Shown: piece by piece, positions 7,248 through 13,888 of the stretch
How positions within the stretch are numbered: the stretch's first letter is position 1
Layout of the letters: every line of letters begins with the position of its first letter
Source: JAFGBN01 sp964394145
Lineage (GTDB): Bacteria > Chloroflexota > Dehalococcoidia > GIF9 > AB-539-J10
DNA: 14,420 nucleotides
Assembly: GCA_964394145.1 (NCBI GenBank)
Contig: CAYMVL010000035.1
Span: 1 to 14,420, forward strand
Reading direction: 5' to 3'
Notes under the pieces: generated by a model
Told to the model about the DNA's origin: nothing
The model's database searches: none
The model's input: only the letters and a program-made list of their open reading frames with translations
Program-made: the position numbers and the translations under genes

Positions 7248-7314
7248 GGTATTGCCCACCGTGTTTGTAGTTTCAAGCCTGCCACTGCAAGGCGGTCAAA
7301 ATTGTCCTAGCAGC

Positions 7315-7444
7315 TCAGAGCGGTTCAAGTTCAACAAGTGCCCTAAGGCCCTCCTTAAAGGCGTCTAATTCTCTCCTTTCTATCTCTTTGCCTTTAGCCT
7401 TTCCCTTCTTCCTGCTCTCTTTCTTACTTGTCCTTGTGGCTCAT
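7315..7444 (-). pseudogene. Possible frameshifted Lys/Arg-rich micro-ORF
   Basis: The gap between degV and rpsL is strongly pyrimidine-rich on the plus strand. Read on the minus strand, ATG at 7444 gives MSHKDK and then TAA. Skipping the single T of that TAA lets the frame run on through KKESRKKGKAKGKEIERREL and DAFKEGLRALVELEPL to a TGA at 7315-7317. The result would be a 42-residue, highly charged protein. The downstream frame has no start of its own and is preceded directly by TGA. The charged-then-amphipathic composition looks protein-like, but purine-rich DNA tends to encode Lys, Arg and Glu in any case. It may be a decayed gene, a sequencing error or chance. I do not recognise the family. 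Confidence 0.3.
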
Positions 7445-7507
7445 AGTGCTCTGTGCTAAGAATATGTTGTGAATCTGGCATGAGTATAGCCTGCTAAGCA
7501 GAGTCGA

Positions 7508-7536
7508 TTGACATTTTTATTTGGTTATGTTACCTT
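7508..7536 (+). promoter_or_regulatory. Promoter of the str-S10 ribosomal operon
   Basis: A perfect TTGACA (7508-7513) is followed by a 17-base spacer and TACCTT (7531-7536), which keeps the most important T1, A2 and T6 of the -10 box. Transcription would start near 7543, leaving a leader of about 138 bases before rpsL. It is the best promoter match between degV and rpsL, and no other strong promoter was noticed further into the operon. Confidence 0.6.
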
Positions 7537-7586
7537 TTTACTTTGACGTCTACCAGAAGATATAAAGCATAGAGAGTTAACAAAGT

Positions 7587-7648
7587 CGGCTGGCTGAAGC
7601 CGAGGAATTCTCGTAATGAGTAGACCGGCATAAACCAGGCGGCTTTTT
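7587..7648 (+). promoter_or_regulatory. Candidate leader attenuator upstream of rpsL
   Basis: In the transcribed leader, CGGCT (7587-7591) can pair with AGCCG (7598-7602). The same right-hand segment, as AAGCCG (7597-7602), can instead pair with CGGCTT (7640-7645), which runs into a T-tract (7644-7648). The second pairing resembles a terminator stem, though with a long 37-base loop and only six pairs. This is the layout of an attenuator, but the stems are short and no protein-binding mimic was recognised. Confidence 0.22.
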
Positions 7649-7680
7649 AAATTGCAAAAAATACGGTAAAGGGTATAGAG

Positions 7681-8106
7681 ATGCCAACAATTAATCAGCT
7701 TGTCCGTAAAGGGCGGCACAAGCCAGGCAAGAAGACTAAGGCGCCGGCTTTGCATCTACTTTATAACGCCATGAAATCCAGAACCAAATGGACTGGCGGT
7801 TCACCTCAAAAGAGAGGTGTTTGCATTCAAGTTAAGACTGTTACGCCTAAGAAGCCCAATTCAGCATTGCGGAAAGTTGCCCGTGTAAGGTTGACAAATG
7901 GCATGGAGGTTAATGCCTATATCCCTGGCGAAGGACATAATTTGCAGGAACATTCAGTAGTATTAATTCGTGGTGGTAGGGTCAAGGACGTCCCTGGAAT
8001 TCGATACCACATTATTCGCGGCACGTTAGATACCGAAGGAGTTGCCAATCGGAAACAAGGTCGCAGTCGGTATGGTGCCAAGAAGCCAACGAAGTCAGCG
8101 AGTTAG
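7681..8106 (+). CDS. rpsL: 30S ribosomal protein S12 (uS12)
   Basis: S12 sits at the decoding centre of the 30S subunit and shapes accuracy and streptomycin response. The 141-residue protein starts at ATG 7681 with AAAGGG seven bases upstream. Conserved blocks are MPTINQLVRKGR, QKRGVC, VTPKKPNSALRKVARVRL and PGEGHNLQEHSVVLIRGGRV. Lys57 matches the streptomycin-sensitive lysine (E. coli mature Lys42), and the KDVPG lysine is also retained, so no classical resistance change is seen. Compared with E. coli, about 14 extra residues lie between PAL (22-24) and the PQKRGVC block (from 42), in the segment HLLYNAMKSRTKWTGGS. Longer S12 proteins of this type occur in Chloroflexota. It is the first gene of the operon. 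Confidence 0.97.
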   Translation: MPTINQLVRKGRHKPGKKTKAPALHLLYNAMKSRTKWTGGSPQKRGVCIQVKTVTPKKPNSALRKVARVRLTNGMEVNAYIPGEGHNLQEHSVVLIRGGRVKDVPGIRYHIIRGTLDTEGVANRKQGRSRYGAKKPTKSAS

Positions 8107-8109
8107 CAA

Positions 8110-8583
8110 ATGCCAAGGAGAGCTAAGAGAGTAGTAAAGAGACTGGCGCTTCCTGATGCCAAATATGGCAGCGTGACCACAGCTAAGTTTATTAACAAGC
8201 TTATGCTCAGGGGGCAGAAAGCTACGGCCGAACGTATTATATATAATGCTCTGGATCTCGCCGGGCAGCAAATACAGAGTGATCCTGCAGAAGTTTTGGA
8301 ACAGGCGATAAGAGCAGCAACACCGATTCTGAGAGTTAAGCCACGGCGTGTCGGGGGAGCTACCTACCAAGTTCCCGTAGAGGTGGAGAAAGAGCAGGGC
8401 CGCTCTCTTGCTATGAGATGGCTGATTGCTTCAGCGCGAGCTCGTAGCGGCAAATCCATGGAGGAAAAATTGGCTGCCGAATTAGTCGACGCCATTCAGG
8501 ATCGAGGGGCAACCATAAAGAAGCGTAACGATCTTCATAAGATGGCTGAAGCTAATAAGGCCTTTGTGAACTATCGTTGGTGA
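8110..8583 (+). CDS. rpsG: 30S ribosomal protein S7 (uS7)
   Basis: S7 nucleates assembly of the 3' domain (head) of 16S rRNA and borders the E site. The 157-residue protein has the normal length and blocks: the basic N-terminus MPRRAKRVVKR, then KFINKLMLRGQKATAERIIY, AIRAATPILRVKPRRVGGATYQVPVEV, RSLAMRWLIASARARSGKSM and the C-terminal KKRNDLHKMAEANKAF. It starts three bases after the rpsL stop without a strong ribosome site of its own, so translation is probably coupled to rpsL. Confidence 0.97.
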   Translation: MPRRAKRVVKRLALPDAKYGSVTTAKFINKLMLRGQKATAERIIYNALDLAGQQIQSDPAEVLEQAIRAATPILRVKPRRVGGATYQVPVEVEKEQGRSLAMRWLIASARARSGKSMEEKLAAELVDAIQDRGATIKKRNDLHKMAEANKAFVNYRW

Positions 8584-8620
8584 AAAATTGGAAACAACGC
8601 TGAGGGAGAGAAGTAAACTT

Positions 8621-10708
8621 ATGTCACGGACTTCCCCTTTGGAGAAGATACGAAATATAGGCATCATAGCTCATATAGATGCAGGCAAGACCACAGCTAC
8701 GGAGAGAATTCTCTTCTACGCAGGTCGAACATATAAAATCGGGAGTGTGGACGAAGGTACGGCGGTAATGGATTGGATGGAGCAGGAAAGGGAACGAGGT
8801 ATCACTATTACCTCAGCCGCTACCACCTGTAACTGGAACGAACATTGTATCAACATCATCGACACCCCCGGGCACGTGGATTTCACCGCCGAGGTGGAGC
8901 GTAGTCTTCGAGTACTGGATGGGGGCGTGGTGATTTTCGACGGTGTAGCTGGGGTAGAAGCTCAATCTGAGGCAGTCTGGCATCAAGCAGACAAATACCA
9001 TGTGGCCAGAATTTGCTTTATAAACAAGATGGATAGAGTCGGTGCTGACTTTTACCATACAGTGGCTATGATCAATGACAGGTTACGAGCTAATGCATTG
9101 CCTATACAACTTCCCTTGGGAAGTGAGAGTTCCTTCCGTGGCATTATCGACCTGATAGAAAATAAGGCTATTGTATTTTCTAATGATCCGGATATAGCAC
9201 CGGTGGAAGAGGCTATAGCCGAAGCCGACAAGGCTCTTGTCGCCGGCCATCGCCAAGCATTGATTGAGAAGCTGGCAGAAAACGATGACCAGATTATGGT
9301 AATGTACCTCAATGGACAGGATATCCCTGTTCCTCAACTCAAGGCAGCTATCAGAAGGCTGACCATCTCGAACAATGTGGTGCCTGTCCTTTGTGGTAGT
9401 GCCTTACGAGGGAAAGGTATTCAACCGCTGCTGAATGCTATTATCGATTACCTCCCTTCGCCATTAGATATTCCACCTATTGTAGGCCAGAAAATCAACA
9501 ATGAAGAAGGGGAAGTCATCTGCCGGGCAAGTGACGACGAGCCTTTTTCAGCCCTAGCATTCAAAACGGTTTCCGATCCATTTATGGGCAGGTTGACCTA
9601 TTTGCGTGTATATTCAGGCCAGGCAAAAGCAGGGACGCAGGTTCTAAATACCAGCGTAGGTGATAAGGAGAGACTGGGCAAGCTATATGTTATGCATGCC
9701 GATCACCGTGAAGAAGTCAACCAGGCTGATACCGGCAGCATTGTGGCAACTTTGGGGCTCAAGAAGACATCGACAGGAGACACACTCTGCGACTCCGCAC
9801 GGCCTGTGCTTTTTGAATCTATTCGATTCCCCGAACCAGTGTTGTCCATGGCCGTCGAACCCAAGAGTAAAGCTGATCAGGATAAGCTGGACGACGTTCT
9901 GGCTAAGCTCGCTGTCGAGGATCCGACCTTCAAAATACACAACGATCCGGAAACAGGTCAAACCCTTATTTCTGGAATGGGGGAACTTCATATTGAGGTA
10001 TTGCTGGACCGGATGTTCCGTGAATTCGGCATAACGGTGAATGTTGGTAAGCCGCAGGTAGCTTACAAAGAGACGATCACAACACCTGTAGAATCTGAAG
10101 GCAGATTTATCCGTCAGTCCGGTGGTAAGGGACAGTATGGGCATGTCTGGCTCAAACTTGAGCCTGGGCAACGAGGGAGCGGCTTCCAGTTTCTTGACGC
10201 AATCCGAAGCGGAGCTATACCCAAGGAATTTGTTCCACCGGTGGAAGCAGGGATCAAGACAGCTTTACAAAATGGAGCACTAGCCGGGTATCCTGCAATA
10301 GATATCAAGGCGACTTTGTACGATGGCAGTTTTCACGAGGTCGATTCATCAGACCTCGCTTTCAAAATGGCAGCCTCTATAGCTGTGAAGGACGGGCTGA
10401 GAAAAGCTAAACCTGTCCTTTTGGAACCGATTATGGATATGGAAATAGTAACTCCATCCCAGTTCTTGGGAGATATTGTCGGTGATTTGAACGCACGGAG
10501 AGCCCATATCCAGAGTATTCAGAGCCATGAGAACTTCTCTTCCATTCGTTGCGTTATCCCTCTGGCAGAAACATTCGGCTTTGCCAGCAACCTGAGGTCG
10601 CTCAGCCAGGGAAGGGCAAACCACACGATGCAATTCCATCACTATGAGGAGCTGCCTGCTAATCTAACTGAGCGCATTGTCGCTAAAATGGGAACAGGGG
10701 CCAGATAG
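8621..10708 (+). CDS. fusA: Translation elongation factor G
   Basis: EF-G is the GTPase that drives translocation of tRNA and mRNA and, with RRF, ribosome recycling. With ATG 8621 the protein has 695 residues, the usual size. All G motifs are intact: AHIDAGKTT (17-25), RGITITSAATT (59-69), DTPGHVDF with the switch His85 (81-88), and NKMD (135-138), with GSALRG later. Domains II-V follow, including GMGELHIEVLLDRM and SGGKGQYGHVWL. An upstream in-frame TTG at 8588 would add 11 residues; ATG 8621 fits the family N-terminus and has GGAGAG 10 bases upstream. The gene lies 37 bases after rpsG and ends directly at rpsJ. The usual tuf gene does not follow. Confidence 0.97.
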   Translation: MSRTSPLEKIRNIGIIAHIDAGKTTATERILFYAGRTYKIGSVDEGTAVMDWMEQERERGITITSAATTCNWNEHCINIIDTPGHVDFTAEVERSLRVLDGGVVIFDGVAGVEAQSEAVWHQADKYHVARICFINKMDRVGADFYHTVAMINDRLRANALPIQLPLGSESSFRGIIDLIENKAIVFSNDPDIAPVEEAIAEADKALVAGHRQALIEKLAENDDQIMVMYLNGQDIPVPQLKAAIRRLTISNNVVPVLCGSALRGKGIQPLLNAIIDYLPSPLDIPPIVGQKINNEEGEVICRASDDEPFSALAFKTVSDPFMGRLTYLRVYSGQAKAGTQVLNTSVGDKERLGKLYVMHADHREEVNQADTGSIVATLGLKKTSTGDTLCDSARPVLFESIRFPEPVLSMAVEPKSKADQDKLDDVLAKLAVEDPTFKIHNDPETGQTLISGMGELHIEVLLDRMFREFGITVNVGKPQVAYKETITTPVESEGRFIRQSGGKGQYGHVWLKLEPGQRGSGFQFLDAIRSGAIPKEFVPPVEAGIKTALQNGALAGYPAIDIKATLYDGSFHEVDSSDLAFKMAASIAVKDGLRKAKPVLLEPIMDMEIVTPSQFLGDIVGDLNARRAHIQSIQSHENFSSIRCVIPLAETFGFASNLRSLSQGRANHTMQFHHYEELPANLTERIVAKMGTGAR

Positions 10709-11017
10709 ATGACTAACGATAAGGTCCGCGTTAAGATTAAAGGATTCGACCATAAACTGGTTGACCAAGTGGCAAGGCAAATAGTGGAAGTGGCGGAACG
10801 CACCGGAGCCATGGTGGTTGGCCCAGTGCCTTTACCCACACATATTCAAAGTTTTTGTGTTATCCGCTCGTCCAACATTGATAAGGATTCAAGGGAGCAG
10901 TTTGAAATCAGGACTCACAAGAGGTTAATAGACATACTTCAGGCAAGCTCCAAGACTGTAGACAGTTTGAGTCAACTTAACTTGGCATCTGGAGTGGAGA
11001 TAGATATCAAGTTATAA
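10709..11017 (+). CDS. rpsJ: 30S ribosomal protein S10 (uS10)
   Basis: S10 is a head protein of the 30S subunit, and in many bacteria it also binds NusB in transcription antitermination. The 102-residue protein has the standard blocks VRVKIKGFDHKLVDQ, TGAMVVGPVPLPTHIQ, SREQFEIRTHKRLIDI and the C-terminal LASGVEIDIKL. ATG 10709 directly abuts the fusA stop, so the two genes are almost certainly translated in a coupled way. This junction joins the str-type cluster (rpsL-rpsG-fusA) to the S10 cluster without tuf. Confidence 0.97.
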   Translation: MTNDKVRVKIKGFDHKLVDQVARQIVEVAERTGAMVVGPVPLPTHIQSFCVIRSSNIDKDSREQFEIRTHKRLIDILQASSKTVDSLSQLNLASGVEIDIKL

Positions 11018-11025
11018 TTAGAGCT

Positions 11026-11661
11026 ATGTTTCCAGGTATTATTGGCAAGAAAATAGGAATGACTGAACTCTTCTTAGAGAACGGAGAGGCAATCGCCGTT
11101 ACAGCCATTGAAGCAGGGCCTTCCATTGTGACACAAGTGAAGAGTGAAGCCAAGGATGGCTATAACGCTGTCCAGCTAGGCTTTGGAAAGGCTAAGCATC
11201 TTGACGCTCCACAAAAAGGACATCTTGAAGGTATAGATATGGTCCGTTATCTCCACGAGTTCAGGATTGATGATATCAGTTCCATGAAACGTGGCGAGCG
11301 AGTAGATATCAGCTCTCTCAACTCGGGCGACATGGTAAATGTAACTGGCTTCTCCAAAGGCAGAGGATTTGCCGGAGTAGTAAAATGGCATCATTTTGCC
11401 GGTGGACCCAAAACGCACGGACAGAGTGATCGACATCGTGCTCCTGGATCAGTCGGAGCTACTACATTCCCTGGTCGTGTGCTTAAAGGCAAGGAGCTGC
11501 CAGGTCACATGGGAAACAGGAAGACCACCGTGCGTAACATTGAGGTAATCCAAATTGACCCTGATCGCAACTTGCTGCTATTGAAAGGAGCAGTGCCAGG
11601 CGCCAATGGCGGGATGCTAATTATTGAGAAGGTAGTAAAAGGTGCAAGTGCCAGTTTATAG
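11026..11661 (+). CDS. rplC: 50S ribosomal protein L3 (uL3)
   Basis: L3 is a primary 23S rRNA-binding protein whose long extension reaches toward the peptidyl transferase centre. The 211-residue protein starts with MFPGIIGKKIGMTELF and contains KGRGFAGVVKWHHFAGGPKT, then HGQSDRHRAPGSVGATTFPG and LPGHMGNRKTTVRNIEV. It begins eight bases after rpsJ with only a weak ribosome site (TTAGAG), suggesting coupling. Its last 20 bases are shared with rplD. Confidence 0.97.
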   Translation: MFPGIIGKKIGMTELFLENGEAIAVTAIEAGPSIVTQVKSEAKDGYNAVQLGFGKAKHLDAPQKGHLEGIDMVRYLHEFRIDDISSMKRGERVDISSLNSGDMVNVTGFSKGRGFAGVVKWHHFAGGPKTHGQSDRHRAPGSVGATTFPGRVLKGKELPGHMGNRKTTVRNIEVIQIDPDRNLLLLKGAVPGANGGMLIIEKVVKGASASL

Positions 11662-12331
11662 CCTGACAGGCGAAGTTGTCGACCACGCGGAGATTAGTGA
11701 GAGCGTTTTTGGCCTCCCATTCAATGAGGCAGTCGTTCATCAGGCGATGGCAAGACAGCTCGCTAATAGACGCCAGGGAACAGCTTCCACTAAGACAAGA
11801 GGCGAGGTCAGGGGTAGTACGAGAAAGCTTTATGCCCAGAAACATACCGGAAGGGCCCGCAGGGGAGACATAAGGTCACCCCTTCTCAGAGGAGGGGGAG
11901 TGACTTTTGGCCCCAAGCCACGCTCCTACCGTCAGGCCATGCCCAAAGAGATGAGGCGCTTAGCTTTGAAATGCCTTCTCTCTGCCAAAGTTAAAGAGGG
12001 GAACATGAAGCTAGTACAGCAGCTTGACTTCGATAAACCTAAAACAAAACCTATGATGAACGCCTTATCATCTCTGGGCGCAACTTGTCCCACCCTCATC
12101 CTTACTGACCATTCTCTACCCAATGTGGTCAGATCAGCGGCTAATTTACCCAGCGTGAAGGTTATACCTTCGCAACTAATTAATGTATTGGATTTACTCT
12201 CTCACAGAATGATAATTGCTACTCTGCCCGCAATACGTACTATAGAGCAAACCTGGGGACCAGATGCAAGTAAGAATAAGAGCAGCGAAGATCCGAAGAG
12301 CTCATTAGGGAGTACAGATGCATCTTTATGA
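11642..12331 (+). CDS. rplD: 50S ribosomal protein L4 (uL4)
   Basis: L4 binds 23S rRNA and its extended loop lines the exit tunnel; in some bacteria it represses its own S10 operon. The start is GTG 11642, inside the end of rplC, with GAGAAGG about nine bases before. Family blocks are FNEAVVHQAMARQLANRRQG, the tunnel loop TKTRGEVRGSTRKLYAQK with GRARRGDIRSPLLRGGG and TFGPKPRSY, and TLPAIRTIEQTWG near the end. At 229 residues it is longer than most L4 (about 205-210) because of a polar C-terminal tail rich in Ser, Lys and Asp after residue 205 or so. The last 14 bases overlap rplW, so part of the tail is encoded where rplW begins and its ribosome site AGGGAG lies. Confidence 0.96.
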   Translation: MQVPVYSLTGEVVDHAEISESVFGLPFNEAVVHQAMARQLANRRQGTASTKTRGEVRGSTRKLYAQKHTGRARRGDIRSPLLRGGGVTFGPKPRSYRQAMPKEMRRLALKCLLSAKVKEGNMKLVQQLDFDKPKTKPMMNALSSLGATCPTLILTDHSLPNVVRSAANLPSVKVIPSQLINVLDLLSHRMIIATLPAIRTIEQTWGPDASKNKSSEDPKSSLGSTDASL

Positions 12332-12602
12332 AGTGTTGCGGCGTCCCCTTATTACGGAGAAAGCTAGCTTGCTTAAGGAACAGGACAAGTATGCCTTCGA
12401 GGTAGCCCGTGAAGCTACTAGCTTCCAGGTTAAAGAGGCAGTAGAACGAGCTTTTAATGTAAAGGTAACTAAGGTAAATATCATGAACGTTCCAGGGAAG
12501 ACCAAGAGAATGGGCAAGAGAGAGGTAGTAAGTCCATCCTGGAAAAAAGCAGTGGTCGGTTTGAAACCAGGAGATAAAATTACTTTCCTTGAGGGTACTT
12601 AA
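12318..12602 (+). CDS. rplW: 50S ribosomal protein L23 (uL23)
   Basis: L23 sits at the tunnel exit of the 50S subunit and docks trigger factor and SRP. The 94-residue protein shows LRRPLITEKASLL, YAFEVAREATSFQVKEAVE, FNVKVTKVNIMNVPGK and the Lys-rich KRMGKREVV before a C-terminal GLKPGDKITFLEG, the standard family profile. ATG 12318 has AGGGAG five bases upstream and overlaps rplD by 14 bases. Its TAA stop shares a base with the ATG of the next small gene (TAATG). Confidence 0.97.
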   Translation: MHLYEVLRRPLITEKASLLKEQDKYAFEVAREATSFQVKEAVERAFNVKVTKVNIMNVPGKTKRMGKREVVSPSWKKAVVGLKPGDKITFLEGT

Positions 12603-12697
12603 TGGGTTCTGTTATTAAGTGGAGAAAGAAGAAAATGTCAAAGCACCAGCACAAGAAGCTTCTTAAGAAGACGCGCTGGCAGAGGAAACATGCCTAA
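12602..12697 (+). CDS. Tiny basic ribosomal protein, bS22 / AURKAIP1-COX24 (mS38) type
   Basis: A 31-residue, very basic protein encoded in the gap between rplW and rplB. It begins MGSVIKWRKKKMSKHQHKKL and continues with LKKTRWQRKHA. This matches, as I know it, the actinobacterial 30S protein bS22, which begins MGSVIKKRRKRM and ends with a Lys/Arg-rich LLRKTR-x-QRRK segment. It also matches the C-terminal COX24/AURKAIP1 domain of mitochondrial mS38, which has the same Lys-His-x-x-Lys-Lys and Lys-x-Thr-Arg pattern. In ribosome structures those proteins lie on 16S/12S rRNA near the decoding region. The ATG overlaps the rplW stop (TAATG) and has GAGGGT with five-base spacing (12591-12596). About half of the residues are Lys, Arg or His, fitting an rRNA-binding peptide. 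It is short enough to be missed by automatic gene callers. Confidence 0.82.
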   Translation: MGSVIKWRKKKMSKHQHKKLLKKTRWQRKHA

Positions 12698-12782
12698 ATC
12701 TCGAAATCATGAGCCCTCTGAGGCTGAGATTCGCAGATTAGATATCAGAGTATTGAGAATACGAGGTAATTTTTGGGATTGA
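12690..12782 (+). CDS. Candidate 30-residue micro-ORF bridging the bS22-like gene and rplB
   Basis: This frame starts with ATG 12690 inside the last codons of the bS22-like gene (8-base overlap) and ends at TGA 12780-12782, 10 bases inside rplB. It begins MPKSRNHEPSEAEIRRLDIR and ends VLRIRGNFWD. Acidic and basic residues alternate in its middle as in a short amphipathic helix. AGAGGAA (12681-12687) lies just before the ATG at usable spacing. I do not recognise the family. The overlaps at both ends copy the style of translational coupling elsewhere in the operon. The frame also fills the largest gap between confident genes in the S10 cluster (75 bases). Equally, it could be chance in a leader that serves only rplB. 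Function is unknown. Confidence 0.4.
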   Translation: MPKSRNHEPSEAEIRRLDIRVLRIRGNFWD

Positions 12783-13594
12783 GAACTTATAATCCAACTT
12801 CCGCGGGCAGAAGACATATGTCTGGCGGCAATTTTGAAGAGCTATCCAAGGTGGCTCCTCAGAAATCCCTCCTCCTGTCTTCAAAGAAGAAAGCAGGGCG
12901 TAATAGCCGGGGCGTGATAACTGTACGCCACAGAGGAGGTGGTTCCAAGCGCAAGCTCCGCCTCATCGATTTTAAGAGGGATAAGCGTGGCATCCCGGGC
13001 AAAGTAGCTTCTATCGAATATGACCCCAACAGGTCAGCCCGGATTGCTCTAATTCATTATGTTGATGGAGAGAAACGCTACATCCTGGCACCTCTAGATC
13101 TCAAATTGGGCGATACGATAAAAGCGGCTGAGGATGCCGGAATAAGGCCGGGTAATGCTTTGCCGCTGCGTTCCATCCCCTCAGGAACACTGGTGCATAA
13201 TCTTGAGCTTGAACCAGGCAAAGGAGGACAACTTGTCCATAGCGCTGGAGCCTCGGCCCAAATCCTAAGCAAAGAGGAGAAATACGTTTCGATCAGGCTT
13301 CCGTCAAGCGAATTGCGCAGATTTCATCGTGAATGCTGGGCCACCATTGGTCAGATTGGCAATATTGATCACGAAAACATAAAGTTAGGCAAAGCCGGCC
13401 GTAAGAGATGGCTGGGTTTCCGGCCTTCCGTAAGAGGATCTGCAATGACTCCCCGGGATCATCCGCATGGAGGTGGCGAAGGCAGAGCTCCACGGGGAAT
13501 GCATCCCAAAACACCTTGGGGGAAACCCGCATTAGGTTACAAGACCCGGCGTCGTAAAGCATCAAATAACATGATAGTCAGGCGGAGAGAATAA
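12773..13594 (+). CDS. rplB: 50S ribosomal protein L2 (uL2)
   Basis: L2 is a core 23S rRNA-binding protein near the peptidyl transferase centre, needed for subunit joining. The start is TTG 12773 (MGLRTYNPTSAGRR), preceded by GAGG at 12763-12766; an in-frame TAA just upstream (12767) excludes an earlier start. Blocks present are GRNSRGVITVRHRGGGSKRK, the central PGNALPLRSIPSGTLVHNLE and the C-terminal DHPHGGGEGRAPRG, in which His230 corresponds to the E. coli His229 near the catalytic centre. The 273-residue length is normal. One base separates its stop from rpsS. Confidence 0.97.
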   Translation: MGLRTYNPTSAGRRHMSGGNFEELSKVAPQKSLLLSSKKKAGRNSRGVITVRHRGGGSKRKLRLIDFKRDKRGIPGKVASIEYDPNRSARIALIHYVDGEKRYILAPLDLKLGDTIKAAEDAGIRPGNALPLRSIPSGTLVHNLELEPGKGGQLVHSAGASAQILSKEEKYVSIRLPSSELRRFHRECWATIGQIGNIDHENIKLGKAGRKRWLGFRPSVRGSAMTPRDHPHGGGEGRAPRGMHPKTPWGKPALGYKTRRRKASNNMIVRRRE

Positions 13595-13595
13595 G

Positions 13596-13883
13596 ATGTC
13601 AAGGTCACTTAAGAAAGGTCCCTACTGTGACGTTAAGCTGCTTAAGAAAATAGAAGCGCTGAAAGGCTCAAGGGAGAAGACAGTGATAAAGACTTGGTCT
13701 CGAGCCTCTACCATTCTGCCTCAGATGATAGGTCATACTATTGCTGTTCATAATGGCAGAAGACATGTGCCTATTTATATCACTGAGAATATGGTGGGAC
13801 ACAAGCTGGCAGAATTCGCTTCCAGCCGTACATTCAGAGGACATACCACCAAAGCCAAGACAACTGAGCAAGCGAGCACATAA
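13596..13883 (+). CDS. rpsS: 30S ribosomal protein S19 (uS19)
   Basis: S19 forms part of the 30S head with S13 and contacts the A-site tRNA and the central bridge. The 95-residue protein begins MSRSLKKGPYCD and contains IKTWSRASTILPQMIGHTIAVHNG (as two adjoining blocks), HVPIYITENMVGHKLAEF and RTFRGHT, the full family profile. The ribosome site GGCGGAGAGA lies at the end of rplB, one base before the ATG region, so translation is probably coupled. Confidence 0.97.
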   Translation: MSRSLKKGPYCDVKLLKKIEALKGSREKTVIKTWSRASTILPQMIGHTIAVHNGRRHVPIYITENMVGHKLAEFASSRTFRGHTTKAKTTEQAST

Positions 13884-13888
13884 GACAT

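Noticed and set aside
7277..7293. Small hairpin after degV as a terminator
   Set aside because: The stem has only six pairs with a bulge and no T-run follows.
7652..7679. TTGCAA-16-TATAGA promoter-like pair just before rpsL
   Set aside because: Transcription would start inside the rpsL coding region and remove the ribosome site.
9683..10171. Minus-strand 162-codon frame inside fusA
   Set aside because: It lies wholly antisense to a confident EF-G gene and resembles no family.
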